A stretch of 64,000 nucleotides of DNA, from NCBI GenBank assembly GCA_044426085.1, contig JAWXUU010000010.1:30483-94482 (forward strand), read 5' to 3'. This DNA comes from JAWXUU01 sp044426085. GTDB taxonomy: Bacteria; Bacillota; Clostridia; Christensenellales; CAMQZB01. The notes beneath the pieces were generated by a model. That model saw only the letters and a program-made list of their open reading frames with translations, was not told the DNA's origin and searched no databases. A program made the translations under genes and the position numbers. This document shows, piece after piece, positions 22,441 through 31,341 of this stretch (positions are counted from its first letter, which is position 1; every line of letters starts with the position of its first letter).

Positions 22441-24177
22441 ATGGATTTAACAAGCTTTATCAGCGAGCTGAAATCAAAACTGAATATAATTGAAGTTTGT
22501 GAAAGATATATGACGCTCACTCAAAAAGGCGGAAGATTTTGGGGTTGTTGTCCTTTTCATCACGAAAAAACGGCTTCTTTTTCAATAAACGAAGAGGCGG
22601 GGTTTTTCTATTGTTTTGGGTGTAAGGAATCGGGCGACGTCATCAAATTTGTTCAACAAATGGAAGGCACAGATTTCATGGGCGCGGTTGAAGTGCTTGC
22701 CAAAATGGCGGGCATGGAAGTGCCAAGATTTTCTGGCTCAAACAAGGATGACGGCGAAGCTAAGCGAAAGTATAAAGAACGGCTTTTGTCGCTCACGCGG
22801 GAAACAGCGTATTTTTATTATAGAAATTTAAAAACAGAAAGTGGCGTGGTTGCAAGGGAATATCTTGCAAATCGGGGGATATCCGCAGATGATGTAAAAA
22901 GATTTGCGATTGGGTATTCTATTGATTGGGAAGGCTTGCCACAGCATTTGCGATCACTTGGTTATTCCGAAAAGGAAATGGTTGACGCGGGTGTTTGCGA
23001 CATAAAAAACAACAGAATTTACGACAGCCTTGGTGGCAGGCTTATAATTCCAATTATCGACAGTTTCAAAAACGTCATCGCGTTTGGTGGCAGAGTGCTT
23101 GGAAAAACCGACTTTGCCAAATATAAAAACACAAGAGAAACCGAGCTGTTTTATAAATCCAAAACGCTTTTTGGCATGAATCTTGTGAAAGAAACGCGAA
23201 AGACGCAAAAAGTGGACGAGCTTATTGTTGTTGAAGGATATATGGACGCGATTTCCCTTTACACCGCAGGGTTTGTGGGTGTGGTGGCTTCCATGGGCAC
23301 GTCGCTCACGCAAGAACAAGCGCGCATGATGAAGTTTTTGGTTTCCAAAGTGTGCATATCATACGACGGCGATTTTGCCGGCTTGAAAGCAGCGGTGCGT
23401 GGGCTTGATATATTGGAATCTGCGGGTATCGATGTGAAAGTTGCGGTTATGCCAGAAGGCATGGACCCCGACGATGTGATAAAAAAACTCGGTCGGGATG
23501 AATATGCAAACATACTCAAAAATGCACTCCCGCTTGTGGACTTCAAACTTTTCATTCTGAAAAGCGAAGTCGACCTTACCGATGCACTGCAACGTCGCAA
23601 ATATACCCAACAGGCGCTGAAAGTTATTTCACAAGTGAAAGAATATTCAGTTAAGTCGGAACTTTGCGAAAGGGTTTCGCGCGAGGTTGGTGTGAAATAT
23701 CAATCAATCGTGCAAGACCTAGAACAAATCACAAACGGCGAACTAAAAAAGCAGGAAAAAGAAAAAGCACAACAGGTGCAAAACAACCCCGAACTGAAAA
23801 AAGATGTCACCCAGCAAGAAAAGGATTTCATTTTATATATGGTGCTTTCGGGCAAGGCGAGCAAGGAAAGTATCGCGGAAATTTGGGACAACTTTTCGGG
23901 TGCGGAACAGGAAGTTATGCAGGAATATATCAATATGAAACTGCCACTTTCAAGCTTGTTTGATTATTTGGGCGCACGCTCCTATGATATTTTGCAATGC
24001 GAGGAAGTTGATAACAAGGAAAAATATTTCCAAGACGTTTTGAAGCGTCAAAAAATAAAATTGTACGACAAAGCTATTGCCCTTTGCACAACCAAGCTGA
24101 AAATTGCAAGCACGAGCGAAGAAAAGCATAAACTAGTTAAAGAAATAAATAAGTATACTAAATTGAAAAAAATGTGA
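22441..24177 (+). CDS. dnaG: DNA primase
   Basis: A 578-residue primase that makes RNA primers at the replication fork. The N-terminal CHC2 zinc-binding domain is WGCCPFHHEKTASFSINEEA followed by FFYCFGCKESGD (about 36-65). The catalytic core has YKERLLSLTRETAYFYY, GRLIIPIID, FAKYKNTRETELFYKSKTLFG, and the TOPRIM motif LIVVEGYMDAISLY (about 260-275) with SYDGDFAG. The C-terminal part is the helicase-interaction region, charged and variable. Start behind AAGGACAACTT. Upstream of rpoD as in the macromolecular synthesis cluster. Confidence 0.97.
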   Translation: MDLTSFISELKSKLNIIEVCERYMTLTQKGGRFWGCCPFHHEKTASFSINEEAGFFYCFGCKESGDVIKFVQQMEGTDFMGAVEVLAKMAGMEVPRFSGSNKDDGEAKRKYKERLLSLTRETAYFYYRNLKTESGVVAREYLANRGISADDVKRFAIGYSIDWEGLPQHLRSLGYSEKEMVDAGVCDIKNNRIYDSLGGRLIIPIIDSFKNVIAFGGRVLGKTDFAKYKNTRETELFYKSKTLFGMNLVKETRKTQKVDELIVVEGYMDAISLYTAGFVGVVASMGTSLTQEQARMMKFLVSKVCISYDGDFAGLKAAVRGLDILESAGIDVKVAVMPEGMDPDDVIKKLGRDEYANILKNALPLVDFKLFILKSEVDLTDALQRRKYTQQALKVISQVKEYSVKSELCERVSREVGVKYQSIVQDLEQITNGELKKQEKEKAQQVQNNPELKKDVTQQEKDFILYMVLSGKASKESIAEIWDNFSGAEQEVMQEYINMKLPLSSLFDYLGARSYDILQCEEVDNKEKYFQDVLKRQKIKLYDKAIALCTTKLKIASTSEEKHKLVKEINKYTKLKKM

Positions 24178-24197
24178 TTACAGGAGAATAAGAAATT

Positions 24198-25244
24198 ATG
24201 GAACAAGAAGCACTAACGCAACTGACGGCAACACTGATTGCCCAATCCAAAAAAACAGGCTCTATCATGGCGGACGAACTGTTTGACAAAGCGGAAAAAC
24301 TAGGCCTCACAGGCGAAACTATTGATGCGGTTTGGAAAGCTATTGAAGAAGCGGGCGTTCAAATCATTCAAGAAAACGAAACTGTGTTCAACCTTGAAAA
24401 TTTGAATATCGAAATCAACATGGAAGACCCTGTGAAGATGTATCTAAAAGACATCGGCATGGTGCCACTTTTGTCACCAGAACAAGAAATCGACTATGCA
24501 AAAAGAATGCTTGAAGGAGACGATGAAGCAAAGAAAAAACTTTCCGAAGCCAACTTGAGACTTGTTGTTTCAATCGCAAAAAGATACGTTGGCCGTGGCA
24601 TGCTTTTTCTTGACCTTATTCAAGAAGGCAATTTGGGGCTTATGCGTGCCGTTGAAAAATTCGACTATACAAAAGGGTTCAAGTTTTCAACATACGCAAC
24701 GTGGTGGATTCGCCAAGCGATCACTCGCGCAATTGCCGACCAAGCAAGAACAATAAGAATACCAGTTCACATGGTTGAAACAATCAACAAACAAGCAAGA
24801 GTTGCAAGAGCACTTCTCCAAAAACTTGGAAGAGAACCTTCAACAGCGGAAATCGCAGAAGAAATGGGCGTGTCTGAAGAAAGAGTTATAGAAATCCAAA
24901 AGATTTCTATGGACCCAATCTCCCTTGAAACTCCAATCGGCGAAGAAGATGACACTCACCTTGGCGACTTTTTGGAAGACGACAGAGCAATCGACCCATC
25001 AGAAAGCGTGACAAACACAACGCTTAAAGAACAGTTTGCATCTATCCTTTCAACACTCACACCGCGTGAAGAAAAAGTTATCAGACTCCGTTATGGTATC
25101 GACGACGGAAGAAGCAGAACCCTTGAAGAAGTTGGCAAGGAATTCAACGTGACTCGTGAAAGAATCCGCCAAATCGAAGCAAAGGCACTAAGAAAATTGC
25201 GTCATCCACAAAGAAGCAAGAAACTTAAAGATTTTTCAAAATAA
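24198..25244 (+). CDS. rpoD: RNA polymerase primary sigma factor
   Basis: A 348-residue housekeeping sigma factor (sigma-A). After a short N-terminal region 1.1-like part, regions 1.2-2.4 are clear (DPVKMYLKDIGMVPLLSPEQE, DLIQEGNLGLMRAVEKFDY, FSTYATWWIRQAITRAI), then region 3 and the region 4.2 helix-turn-helix EEVGKEFNVTRERIRQIEAKALRKLRHP. The non-conserved insertion of proteobacterial RpoD is absent, as in Firmicutes. It matches the TTGACA/TATAAT promoters seen in this window. Its stop codon directly abuts the trmK start. Confidence 0.97.
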   Translation: MEQEALTQLTATLIAQSKKTGSIMADELFDKAEKLGLTGETIDAVWKAIEEAGVQIIQENETVFNLENLNIEINMEDPVKMYLKDIGMVPLLSPEQEIDYAKRMLEGDDEAKKKLSEANLRLVVSIAKRYVGRGMLFLDLIQEGNLGLMRAVEKFDYTKGFKFSTYATWWIRQAITRAIADQARTIRIPVHMVETINKQARVARALLQKLGREPSTAEIAEEMGVSEERVIEIQKISMDPISLETPIGEEDDTHLGDFLEDDRAIDPSESVTNTTLKEQFASILSTLTPREEKVIRLRYGIDDGRSRTLEEVGKEFNVTRERIRQIEAKALRKLRHPQRSKKLKDFSK

Positions 25245-25892
25245 ATGAATAAGCGAAGAGAAGAAATCCTGTCTGAAATCCCCGCTTGCAAAGTGTTTCG
25301 CGACGTTGGTTGCGACCATGGCTACGTGGGGTTTGAATGCTTGAAGCGCGGTATTGCCCAAAAGGTGATTTTTTCCGATATAAGTGCGCCCAGCCTTGAA
25401 AAAGCAAAGTCGCTTGTGAAAACCGTGCCAGAAATGGAAAATCAAGCGTGCTTTTTGGTGGCAAACGGACTTGAAGGGGGAGAAACTAAAGCCGATGTTT
25501 GCGTGATTGCGGGCATGGGTGGCGAGGAGATTATGAAAATTCTTGCATCAACAAGCCCTGAAATTTGCGTTTTGCAACCCATGAGCGAAGTTGAAAAACT
25601 GCGCGTGTTTTTGCAAGATAAGTTTGAAATTATCACCGACCGACTTTTTTATGATAGGGATAAATATTATAATTTATTGGTTGTGAAAAAGGGGAGTTGC
25701 AAGCTTTGCGATTTTGAAATCATGTTTGGCAAAACCAACCTTGAAAACCCCGGTGAAGATTTTTTGATTTTTGCAAAAGCAAGGCTAGAAAGGCAAAAAA
25801 GCATAAAAAATTCAAGAAAAATCCACAGTGAAGAAGATGATAAAATCATTGATTTTCTCTGCGAGTTTTTGGATAGGTATAAAAGAAAATAA
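25245..25892 (+). CDS. trmK: tRNA (adenine-22-N1)-methyltransferase
   Basis: A 215-residue SAM-dependent methyltransferase of the TrmK (YqfN) family, forming m1A22 in tRNA. Motifs include the SAM site VFRDVGCDHGYVGFECLKRG and DISAPSLEKAKSLV, the VCVIAGMGGEEIMKIL segment and LQPMSEVEKLRVFL. The start follows the rpoD stop with no gap and no obvious ribosome binding site, so coupling to rpoD translation is likely. The stop codon lies in an 11 bp tandem repeat. Confidence 0.93.
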   Translation: MNKRREEILSEIPACKVFRDVGCDHGYVGFECLKRGIAQKVIFSDISAPSLEKAKSLVKTVPEMENQACFLVANGLEGGETKADVCVIAGMGGEEIMKILASTSPEICVLQPMSEVEKLRVFLQDKFEIITDRLFYDRDKYYNLLVVKKGSCKLCDFEIMFGKTNLENPGEDFLIFAKARLERQKSIKNSRKIHSEEDDKIIDFLCEFLDRYKRK

Positions 25893-25916
25893 AAAGAAAA
25901 TAAAAAGAAAATAACA
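25880..25916 (+). repeat. 11 bp tandem repeats spanning the trmK stop codon
   Basis: AAAAGAAAATA units occur three times in succession; the first holds the TAA stop. Confidence 0.75.
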
Positions 25917-25945
25917 AGATAAAAAAATAACAACTAAGGTAAAAA

Positions 25946-26725
25946 ATGAAGACATCAGAAATTATAAAAGAGATTGAAAGCTTCTGCCCAAAGTCACTTT
26001 CCGATGCGTATGTTTCGCAAACGGGTGGGTATGATAACAGCGGACTTTTGATTGGTGGTGAAGAAACTTCGCATGATAAAATGCTTGTTTGCATAGATAT
26101 CGAACAAAAGGATATTGATTTTGCAAAAGAAAATGGCATAAAGTTTATTTTTTCCCACCACCCATATATATATGGCAAGATTGCGGATGTGAATTTGAAA
26201 ACCCCAAAAGGGCGAGAAATTATTTCCCTTGTGAAAGGGGATATCACGGTGTTTTGCGCACACTTGAATCTTGATATTGCAAGTGGCGGAATAGACGACA
26301 CCCTTGCAAAACTTCTGGGCGGAGAAATAATTCAAACTTTCCACCACTTGGAAGGCGGGTCTTATGGTAAATTATCAACAATCGATAACGCAAGCACTGA
26401 AGCGTTCCAAAGCGAACTTGAAGAAAAATTCAGCGTTTGCAAAAGCGTTATCAAAACAGACAAAATAAACAAAATCGCAAGTTTTTGCGGTTCGGGCATG
26501 GCAGAAGAAGAATTCTTTTGGGGGATTGCAAATGGTGCGGACACATTTGTTTCTTCAGATATAAGGCACCACCTTATGGTTGAAGCAAGCAGATACAACG
26601 TGAATATTTTTGATATTCCGCACGGATACAGCGAATTTATTGCCATGAAAGAATGTATAAAAAATATGAACTTTGCAGGGGTTGAAATTTATTTTCAATC
26701 GGGCAAAGTCGGAATAAAGGAATAA
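25946..26725 (+). CDS. Nif3-like dinuclear metal centre protein (YqfO type)
   Basis: A 259-residue Nif3/NIF3L1-family protein, typically a hexameric toroid with a two-metal site. Family motifs are the N-terminal GGYDNSGLLIGG, FSHHPYIYG, CAHLNLDIASGGIDDTLAKLLG, and the C-terminal DIPHGYSEFIAMKECIK with the metal-binding histidine. It lacks the long middle insertion seen in some YqfO proteins. The cellular substrate is unsettled for the family. Its position after trmK is the common Firmicutes order. Confidence 0.93.
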   Translation: MKTSEIIKEIESFCPKSLSDAYVSQTGGYDNSGLLIGGEETSHDKMLVCIDIEQKDIDFAKENGIKFIFSHHPYIYGKIADVNLKTPKGREIISLVKGDITVFCAHLNLDIASGGIDDTLAKLLGGEIIQTFHHLEGGSYGKLSTIDNASTEAFQSELEEKFSVCKSVIKTDKINKIASFCGSGMAEEEFFWGIANGADTFVSSDIRHHLMVEASRYNVNIFDIPHGYSEFIAMKECIKNMNFAGVEIYFQSGKVGIKE

Positions 26726-26741
26726 ATGGAGGGCGTATATT

Positions 26742-27437
26742 ATGACGACTAATTTAAATAAATACCAAGATCTTGATGGCAAAGTCATCAAAATCGAAAA
26801 TGATCTTAAGAAAACTGACGAAAGAAAAAAACTTATGAAAGTTAAAGTTTTCCTTGACGAAGTGGATCAAACACTTCACAAAATGGAACAGCGTGCTGGC
26901 GAACTTTACGGTTCTTTCAACGGTTGCGAAAGAAGAATTTCCGACTTGGTTGACGAAATTCACGAATATGAAGGTATGACACTTGAAGGTAGCGACGAAA
27001 GCGAAGTGAATTATCTTCAAACAAAAACGCAAAAATTGCGTGACCAAATTCGTGGTATCGAAAAAGACGGCGAAACAATCGTGAGCGAGATTGAAAAACT
27101 CACTCGTGAATTCGACGCATTCAAAGAAAAAGTTTCCGTTGCGAAAAAAGAATTCGCAGTGAATAAAGAAAAATTCGAGGCAGTTCGCGGTAAGGTTAAA
27201 CCAGAAGTGGACGCAATCAAGGCGGAAATGAAATCACTTGAAAGCGAAATCGATGATAAATTTATGGAAATGTATAAGAAAGGCAGAAAGGAAAAACTCT
27301 ATCCTGTGTTCGTCCCTCTTGTCAGTGGCAACTGCGGTGGTTGCGGTATGGATTTGGCGCTTTCAATCAAATCTGAAATCGAAATAAATGGTCTCACAAA
27401 ATGTGAACACTGCGGAAAAATCATTTATAAAGTTTGA
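26742..27437 (+). CDS. Coiled-coil zinc ribbon protein (CT398/C4-type family)
   Basis: A 231-residue protein with a long N-terminal coiled coil (about 5-185, heptads of Leu/Ile/Val with Lys/Glu) and a C-terminal four-cysteine zinc ribbon: NCGGCGMDLALS and CEHCGKIIY. The organisation equals the DUF164/C4-type zinc ribbon family that accompanies nif3-like genes in clostridia. Function of the family is unclear, with nucleic-acid or flagellar/secretion contacts proposed for some. Start behind GGAGGG. The TGA stop is repeated in a 12 bp tandem duplication. Confidence 0.88.
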   Translation: MTTNLNKYQDLDGKVIKIENDLKKTDERKKLMKVKVFLDEVDQTLHKMEQRAGELYGSFNGCERRISDLVDEIHEYEGMTLEGSDESEVNYLQTKTQKLRDQIRGIEKDGETIVSEIEKLTREFDAFKEKVSVAKKEFAVNKEKFEAVRGKVKPEVDAIKAEMKSLESEIDDKFMEMYKKGRKEKLYPVFVPLVSGNCGGCGMDLALSIKSEIEINGLTKCEHCGKIIYKV

Positions 27438-27469
27438 TTGTAAGCTTGATTGTAAGCTTGATTATAAAC
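27433..27469 (+). repeat. 12 bp tandem repeat spanning the zinc ribbon gene stop codon
   Basis: TTGATTGTAAGC occurs twice and then TTGATTATAAAC. The stop TGA is in the first copy and recurs in frame. Confidence 0.85.
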
Positions 27470-27510
27470 TTAAAAACCCATGTTGCTTTTGCAATGTGAT
27501 TTGAAATTTT

Positions 27511-27546
27511 AAAACAAAAGACACCCCACGGGGTGTCTTTTGTTTT
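27511..27546. terminator. Bidirectional intrinsic terminator
   Basis: AAAACAAAAGACACCCC and GGGGTGTCTTTTGTTTT form a long perfect stem with a CA loop; A/T-rich flanks allow use on both strands, fitting the convergent zinc ribbon and addA genes. Hexamer repeats TTTGAG follow at about 27563-27590. Confidence 0.85.
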
Positions 27547-27666
27547 GTGCTTATCTTTTGTTTAGTTTTGAGTTTGAGTTTGAGTTTGAGTTTGTGTTTT
27601 ATCATAAAAAATATTATGTGTGTCCCAATTGACTTTTTCGATGTTATTGCATGATAAAATTTGCAT

Positions 27667-30600
27667 TTAACAGTCGATTTCTATCAATTCTTCAAAGAAA
27701 ATTGAATAGATATAACACTTTGCAACCTTGCAAGAAAGGATTTTTTCGCAGGCAATTTTGTAGGTTTCAAGCTGTTTGAAATATTTGTCTTGCAATATTT
27801 GGTGGTTTTTTATGCTTGTAGCTTTGTAGTCCACAAGGGTCAGCGTGCCGTCTTGATTTTGGAACACGCAATCGATAATACCTTGGCAAAGCAGATTGTC
27901 CCCAGGGGCAAGATTGAACATCTCGCTAGGCATTTGCATAACAAATGGCACTTCGCGATGTGGGTTCACCCCACCAAAAATCGGATTGTTTGTAAGGCGG
28001 TATATTCTTTCAAAATCGTATTCTATGTCCAAAATTTCTCCGCTTGCAACCAAATCAGCCGTGAATTTTTCAATTTGATTTAAACTGCTGTAAAATGGCA
28101 CAGTTTCCAAAATTTTGTGGTATGCCGTTCCGATTTCCGCTTTGGAATATCCATTGTTTTCGGCGGTTTTGGCGATTGATTTTTTTGTTTGAAAGTCGAT
28201 AATTTTGCTCACTTCGTATTTTTCAAGCACTTGCAAATTTTCTTCTTCCACCTTTTTGGAAAAGCTTTCAAGCCTTTGCGTCGCAGTGAATTTTGTTGGA
28301 ATAATTGGATAATTTGCCCTAGCAAAATTTTTCATTTTCAAGGCAAAATTCTCGCAAAGCTCACCGTTCGAATGGTATTCTCGCGTTTGGATATTTTCAA
28401 CTTCTTCAATTTCTTCAAGGCTCACGATTGAATAATTGCATTTATATTTGGTTTTGGCAAGAGAGGCTAAAATAATTTCAAGGTGGCTGTTGCACTTGTA
28501 AAAATCCTCTTTGCAAGAAAGGTTTGGGATTTTGCTTGAAATTGCGATGTTATCTTCAACAAAAAAGTCACCGTCGATTGTGCCCGTTATCAAAAGTTTG
28601 AATTTCGCACGTGTAAGTGCTACATATAAAAGTCGGAGTTCTTCATTTTTTGTTTCACGCACGAGAACTGTTTTGAGTGCAATTTTTTGAATAGTGTCAA
28701 TTTTTTTGCGGATTTCAATATCGCGTTTTGCAAATGCAATGCCGTAATCTTTGTGGAATAAAATTTCCGCGCTTGCGTCTTTAAGGTTGTATGCCTTGCC
28801 CGCGTTTGCGATGATTGTGAATGGAAATTCAAGCCCTTTGGATTTGTGCATCGTCATGATGCAAATCGCGTTTGTGGAAGTTTGCGAGCCTGGCAATTTC
28901 AGCGTGGTAAAGGCTTTTTCCACCTTGGTGCAAATGCTCGCCACCGATTCGCTTTGCATTGTGGCAACAAAATCCACGAACTTACAAGCAAAATCAAGCT
29001 CACTTTCGCCAAACGCAAGGTTAATTTTTTCAAAAACGGAATTTTCCGCAATCGCCCCTTTCAGCATATCGCCCACGCTGTAACACGCGATTGTGCGGTA
29101 TTTTTTGTGGGCAGTTAAAAATCTTGCCACGGCTTTTTCGCAATCTGTCGCATCTGCATTTTCAAGCAGCGGTGAAAAATCCACACCGAAAATATCGGGT
29201 TCAGATTCAGATTTAGACCCCGACTGATTGGCATTTGTGATTTGTTGGATTTCAAGAGTTTCCTTCAAACTTGAAATGGCATCTTCAAACGGCATTGCTT
29301 TTTTGTCAGCCACTGTTGTTTCTGTTGTTGCCGTTGTTTCTGTTGTTACTGTTGTTGCTATTTTTTCTTCTGCACCAACTGCAAAAGGGTAGCGACCAAG
29401 GTTGTATTTTTTTGCAATGTCCTTTGCAAACCCGAAAAAGCTTTGGTGGAAATATTTTGCCTTGAAGGATTTTCTTATCTCCAAAAGTGTGTTGTCGGAA
29501 ATTTGGAAGAAAGGCGAAACAAGCGTTGAATAAAGCGAAACATCTTCAAGCGGACTTGCAACAGTCTTCAAAAAATCATGCAAGAAAAGCACCTTTGTGT
29601 GGCTTTCAAGGGTTGTTTCGGAAGATGCGATATAACTTGGCAAGTTGTATTCCCCCAACACCCGTGCAAGGGTTGGCGCAAACTTTCCGCTTGCCGAGCG
29701 AAGAAGTATTGCAAAGTCGGAAAGGCGAACATCGCGAGTGCCCGATGGGAAATCAAACTGCTTGCCAAGGTATTTTTTGACAAATTTCGCGATGTGAATC
29801 CCCTCGGATTCAGCGTTGATTTCCTCACGCTTGCCACCTTTGTCGGCAAGCACAGAATAAACTTCCAATCTCGCAACAGGCGGATTTTTCTTCTTTTTGG
29901 CAATGGCAATTTCAACGCCACCCATATCGGGGAAGTTCGCCATGGCTTCAAACATGGAAGTCTTTTCATATTCGCAAATATGAGGGTTGTTCATCGCAAC
30001 GGAAAACACGCTGTTGGTGAATTCAAGTATGTCGGCGTGTGAACGGAAATTAGTGTTCATTGGCAAAAGTTCCCCATTGCCATTTGCAAGAATGTCAAGC
30101 TCGCGATTTTTGATAACGGTCTGGTCGCACGCACGAAATCCGTAGATTCCTTGTTTGATATCGCCAACCACAAAAAGATTGCCTTTTTGTGAAAGAAGTG
30201 AAAGTATCTCTTCTTGGATTTTTGAAACGTCTTGATATTCGTCGCAAAAAACGTATTGATACCTAGCTTGCAGTTCTTCGCGTGATTTTTCATCTTTCAA
30301 AACAGCAAGAAGCATGTGCTCGGTGTCGGAAAAGTCCACAAAATCCTTTTTGGATTTCTCCGCTTGGTATTCGCTTTCAAAAAGGGCAGTCAGCGCAAAG
30401 AGTTTTTTTGCAATTTCACGATACTCGCAAATGAAGCTTTCCGATTCTTCAAGGCAGAAAAGCTCGTCGCAAGTGTCCTTGATAAAATCTTTAATGGGAA
30501 GTTGCACAAGTGTGTGGAAGTTTTCGTTGATGTTGGCATAATTTTCAGGGTACGCCTTTTTCATTCTGCTTTTAGCGTGGAATTTCACACCGCAATAATC

Positions 30601-31341
30601 GCGGATTTCTTTCAGTGTTGTTGCACTTGCAATCGCACGCAAAATTTCTCCGCTTTGGTCTTTTTGCTTTTGATAAATCTCGTGGTCGGGAGTGTCAGAA
30701 ATCTTTTCAAGATAGCTTTTTGCCTTGGATTTTGTTATTTCAAGGTATAAGTTTTCAAGTTTTTTGTTTTCAAGCGTTTCAATGAAGCACTTTTCAAATT
30801 CTCCGCTAGGCATGTTTCTGCCAAAAGAATAAAGCTTGAAGATGTGCTCTTTCAAGCCGTCGTCCTTGCGCGAGCGGATGAAGTATTCCACGAGCGATAA
30901 AAACCAAGGCTCTGCCTTTTCGTAGCAGTCAAGAAAAACTTTATCCATAACAGCGGATTTCAAAACGTCTTCATCCGCCCCCAAAAGCACCTTAGCCTTT
31001 GGCGAACAACCGCAAACCGCGAAGTATGTCTTGGCGATTTCAAGTGCGAAAGCGTGGATTGTGGATACGCTTGCAATCTTGAGTTTTTTCAGCTGAGCTA
31101 GGTATTTTTTGTCGGTTTTTGCAAGGGAAATTATCCCGTTTTCAATTCTTTCGTGCATTTCTTTTGAAGCGTCATTACCAAACGCGAGAACGAGAAATTC
31201 AGAAATATTCGCACCATTTTTCAAAAGTTCAACAATTCGCGCCACCATTGTGTGGGTTTTGCCAGTCCCCGCCGAAGCAGAAAGCAAAATATTGTCGCTC
31301 TTTGAAAAAATCGCCAGTTGTTGGTTTTTAATTTCAATCAT
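27667..31341 (-). CDS. addA: ATP-dependent helicase/nuclease subunit A
   Basis: A 1224-residue UvrD-type helicase with C-terminal RecB-like nuclease domain; with AddB it resects double-strand breaks for RecA. Helicase motif I is LLSASAGTGKTHTMVAR (about 20-36), motif II YVFCDEYQDVSKIQEEIL, motif V/VI region ICIMTMHKSKGLEFPFTII and LRLLYVALTRAKFKLLI. The nuclease motif LTLVDYKATSI is near the C-terminus with QLETYKIACEKIL. A Thr/Glu-rich stretch (TTVTTETTATTETT, about nt 29310-29370) is an unusual low-complexity insertion. It overlaps addB by eight bases and is co-transcribed with it. Confidence 0.95.
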   Translation of the reverse strand: MIEIKNQQLAIFSKSDNILLSASAGTGKTHTMVARIVELLKNGANISEFLVLAFGNDASKEMHERIENGIISLAKTDKKYLAQLKKLKIASVSTIHAFALEIAKTYFAVCGCSPKAKVLLGADEDVLKSAVMDKVFLDCYEKAEPWFLSLVEYFIRSRKDDGLKEHIFKLYSFGRNMPSGEFEKCFIETLENKKLENLYLEITKSKAKSYLEKISDTPDHEIYQKQKDQSGEILRAIASATTLKEIRDYCGVKFHAKSRMKKAYPENYANINENFHTLVQLPIKDFIKDTCDELFCLEESESFICEYREIAKKLFALTALFESEYQAEKSKKDFVDFSDTEHMLLAVLKDEKSREELQARYQYVFCDEYQDVSKIQEEILSLLSQKGNLFVVGDIKQGIYGFRACDQTVIKNRELDILANGNGELLPMNTNFRSHADILEFTNSVFSVAMNNPHICEYEKTSMFEAMANFPDMGGVEIAIAKKKKNPPVARLEVYSVLADKGGKREEINAESEGIHIAKFVKKYLGKQFDFPSGTRDVRLSDFAILLRSASGKFAPTLARVLGEYNLPSYIASSETTLESHTKVLFLHDFLKTVASPLEDVSLYSTLVSPFFQISDNTLLEIRKSFKAKYFHQSFFGFAKDIAKKYNLGRYPFAVGAEEKIATTVTTETTATTETTVADKKAMPFEDAISSLKETLEIQQITNANQSGSKSESEPDIFGVDFSPLLENADATDCEKAVARFLTAHKKYRTIACYSVGDMLKGAIAENSVFEKINLAFGESELDFACKFVDFVATMQSESVASICTKVEKAFTTLKLPGSQTSTNAICIMTMHKSKGLEFPFTIIANAGKAYNLKDASAEILFHKDYGIAFAKRDIEIRKKIDTIQKIALKTVLVRETKNEELRLLYVALTRAKFKLLITGTIDGDFFVEDNIAISSKIPNLSCKEDFYKCNSHLEIILASLAKTKYKCNYSIVSLEEIEEVENIQTREYHSNGELCENFALKMKNFARANYPIIPTKFTATQRLESFSKKVEEENLQVLEKYEVSKIIDFQTKKSIAKTAENNGYSKAEIGTAYHKILETVPFYSSLNQIEKFTADLVASGEILDIEYDFERIYRLTNNPIFGGVNPHREVPFVMQMPSEMFNLAPGDNLLCQGIIDCVFQNQDGTLTLVDYKATSIKNHQILQDKYFKQLETYKIACEKILSCKVAKCYIYSIFFEELIEIDC

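Noticed and set aside
22436..27437. The dnaG-rpoD cluster as unusual
   Set aside because: dgt-dnaG-rpoD-trmK-nif3-zinc ribbon is the ordinary clostridial order.
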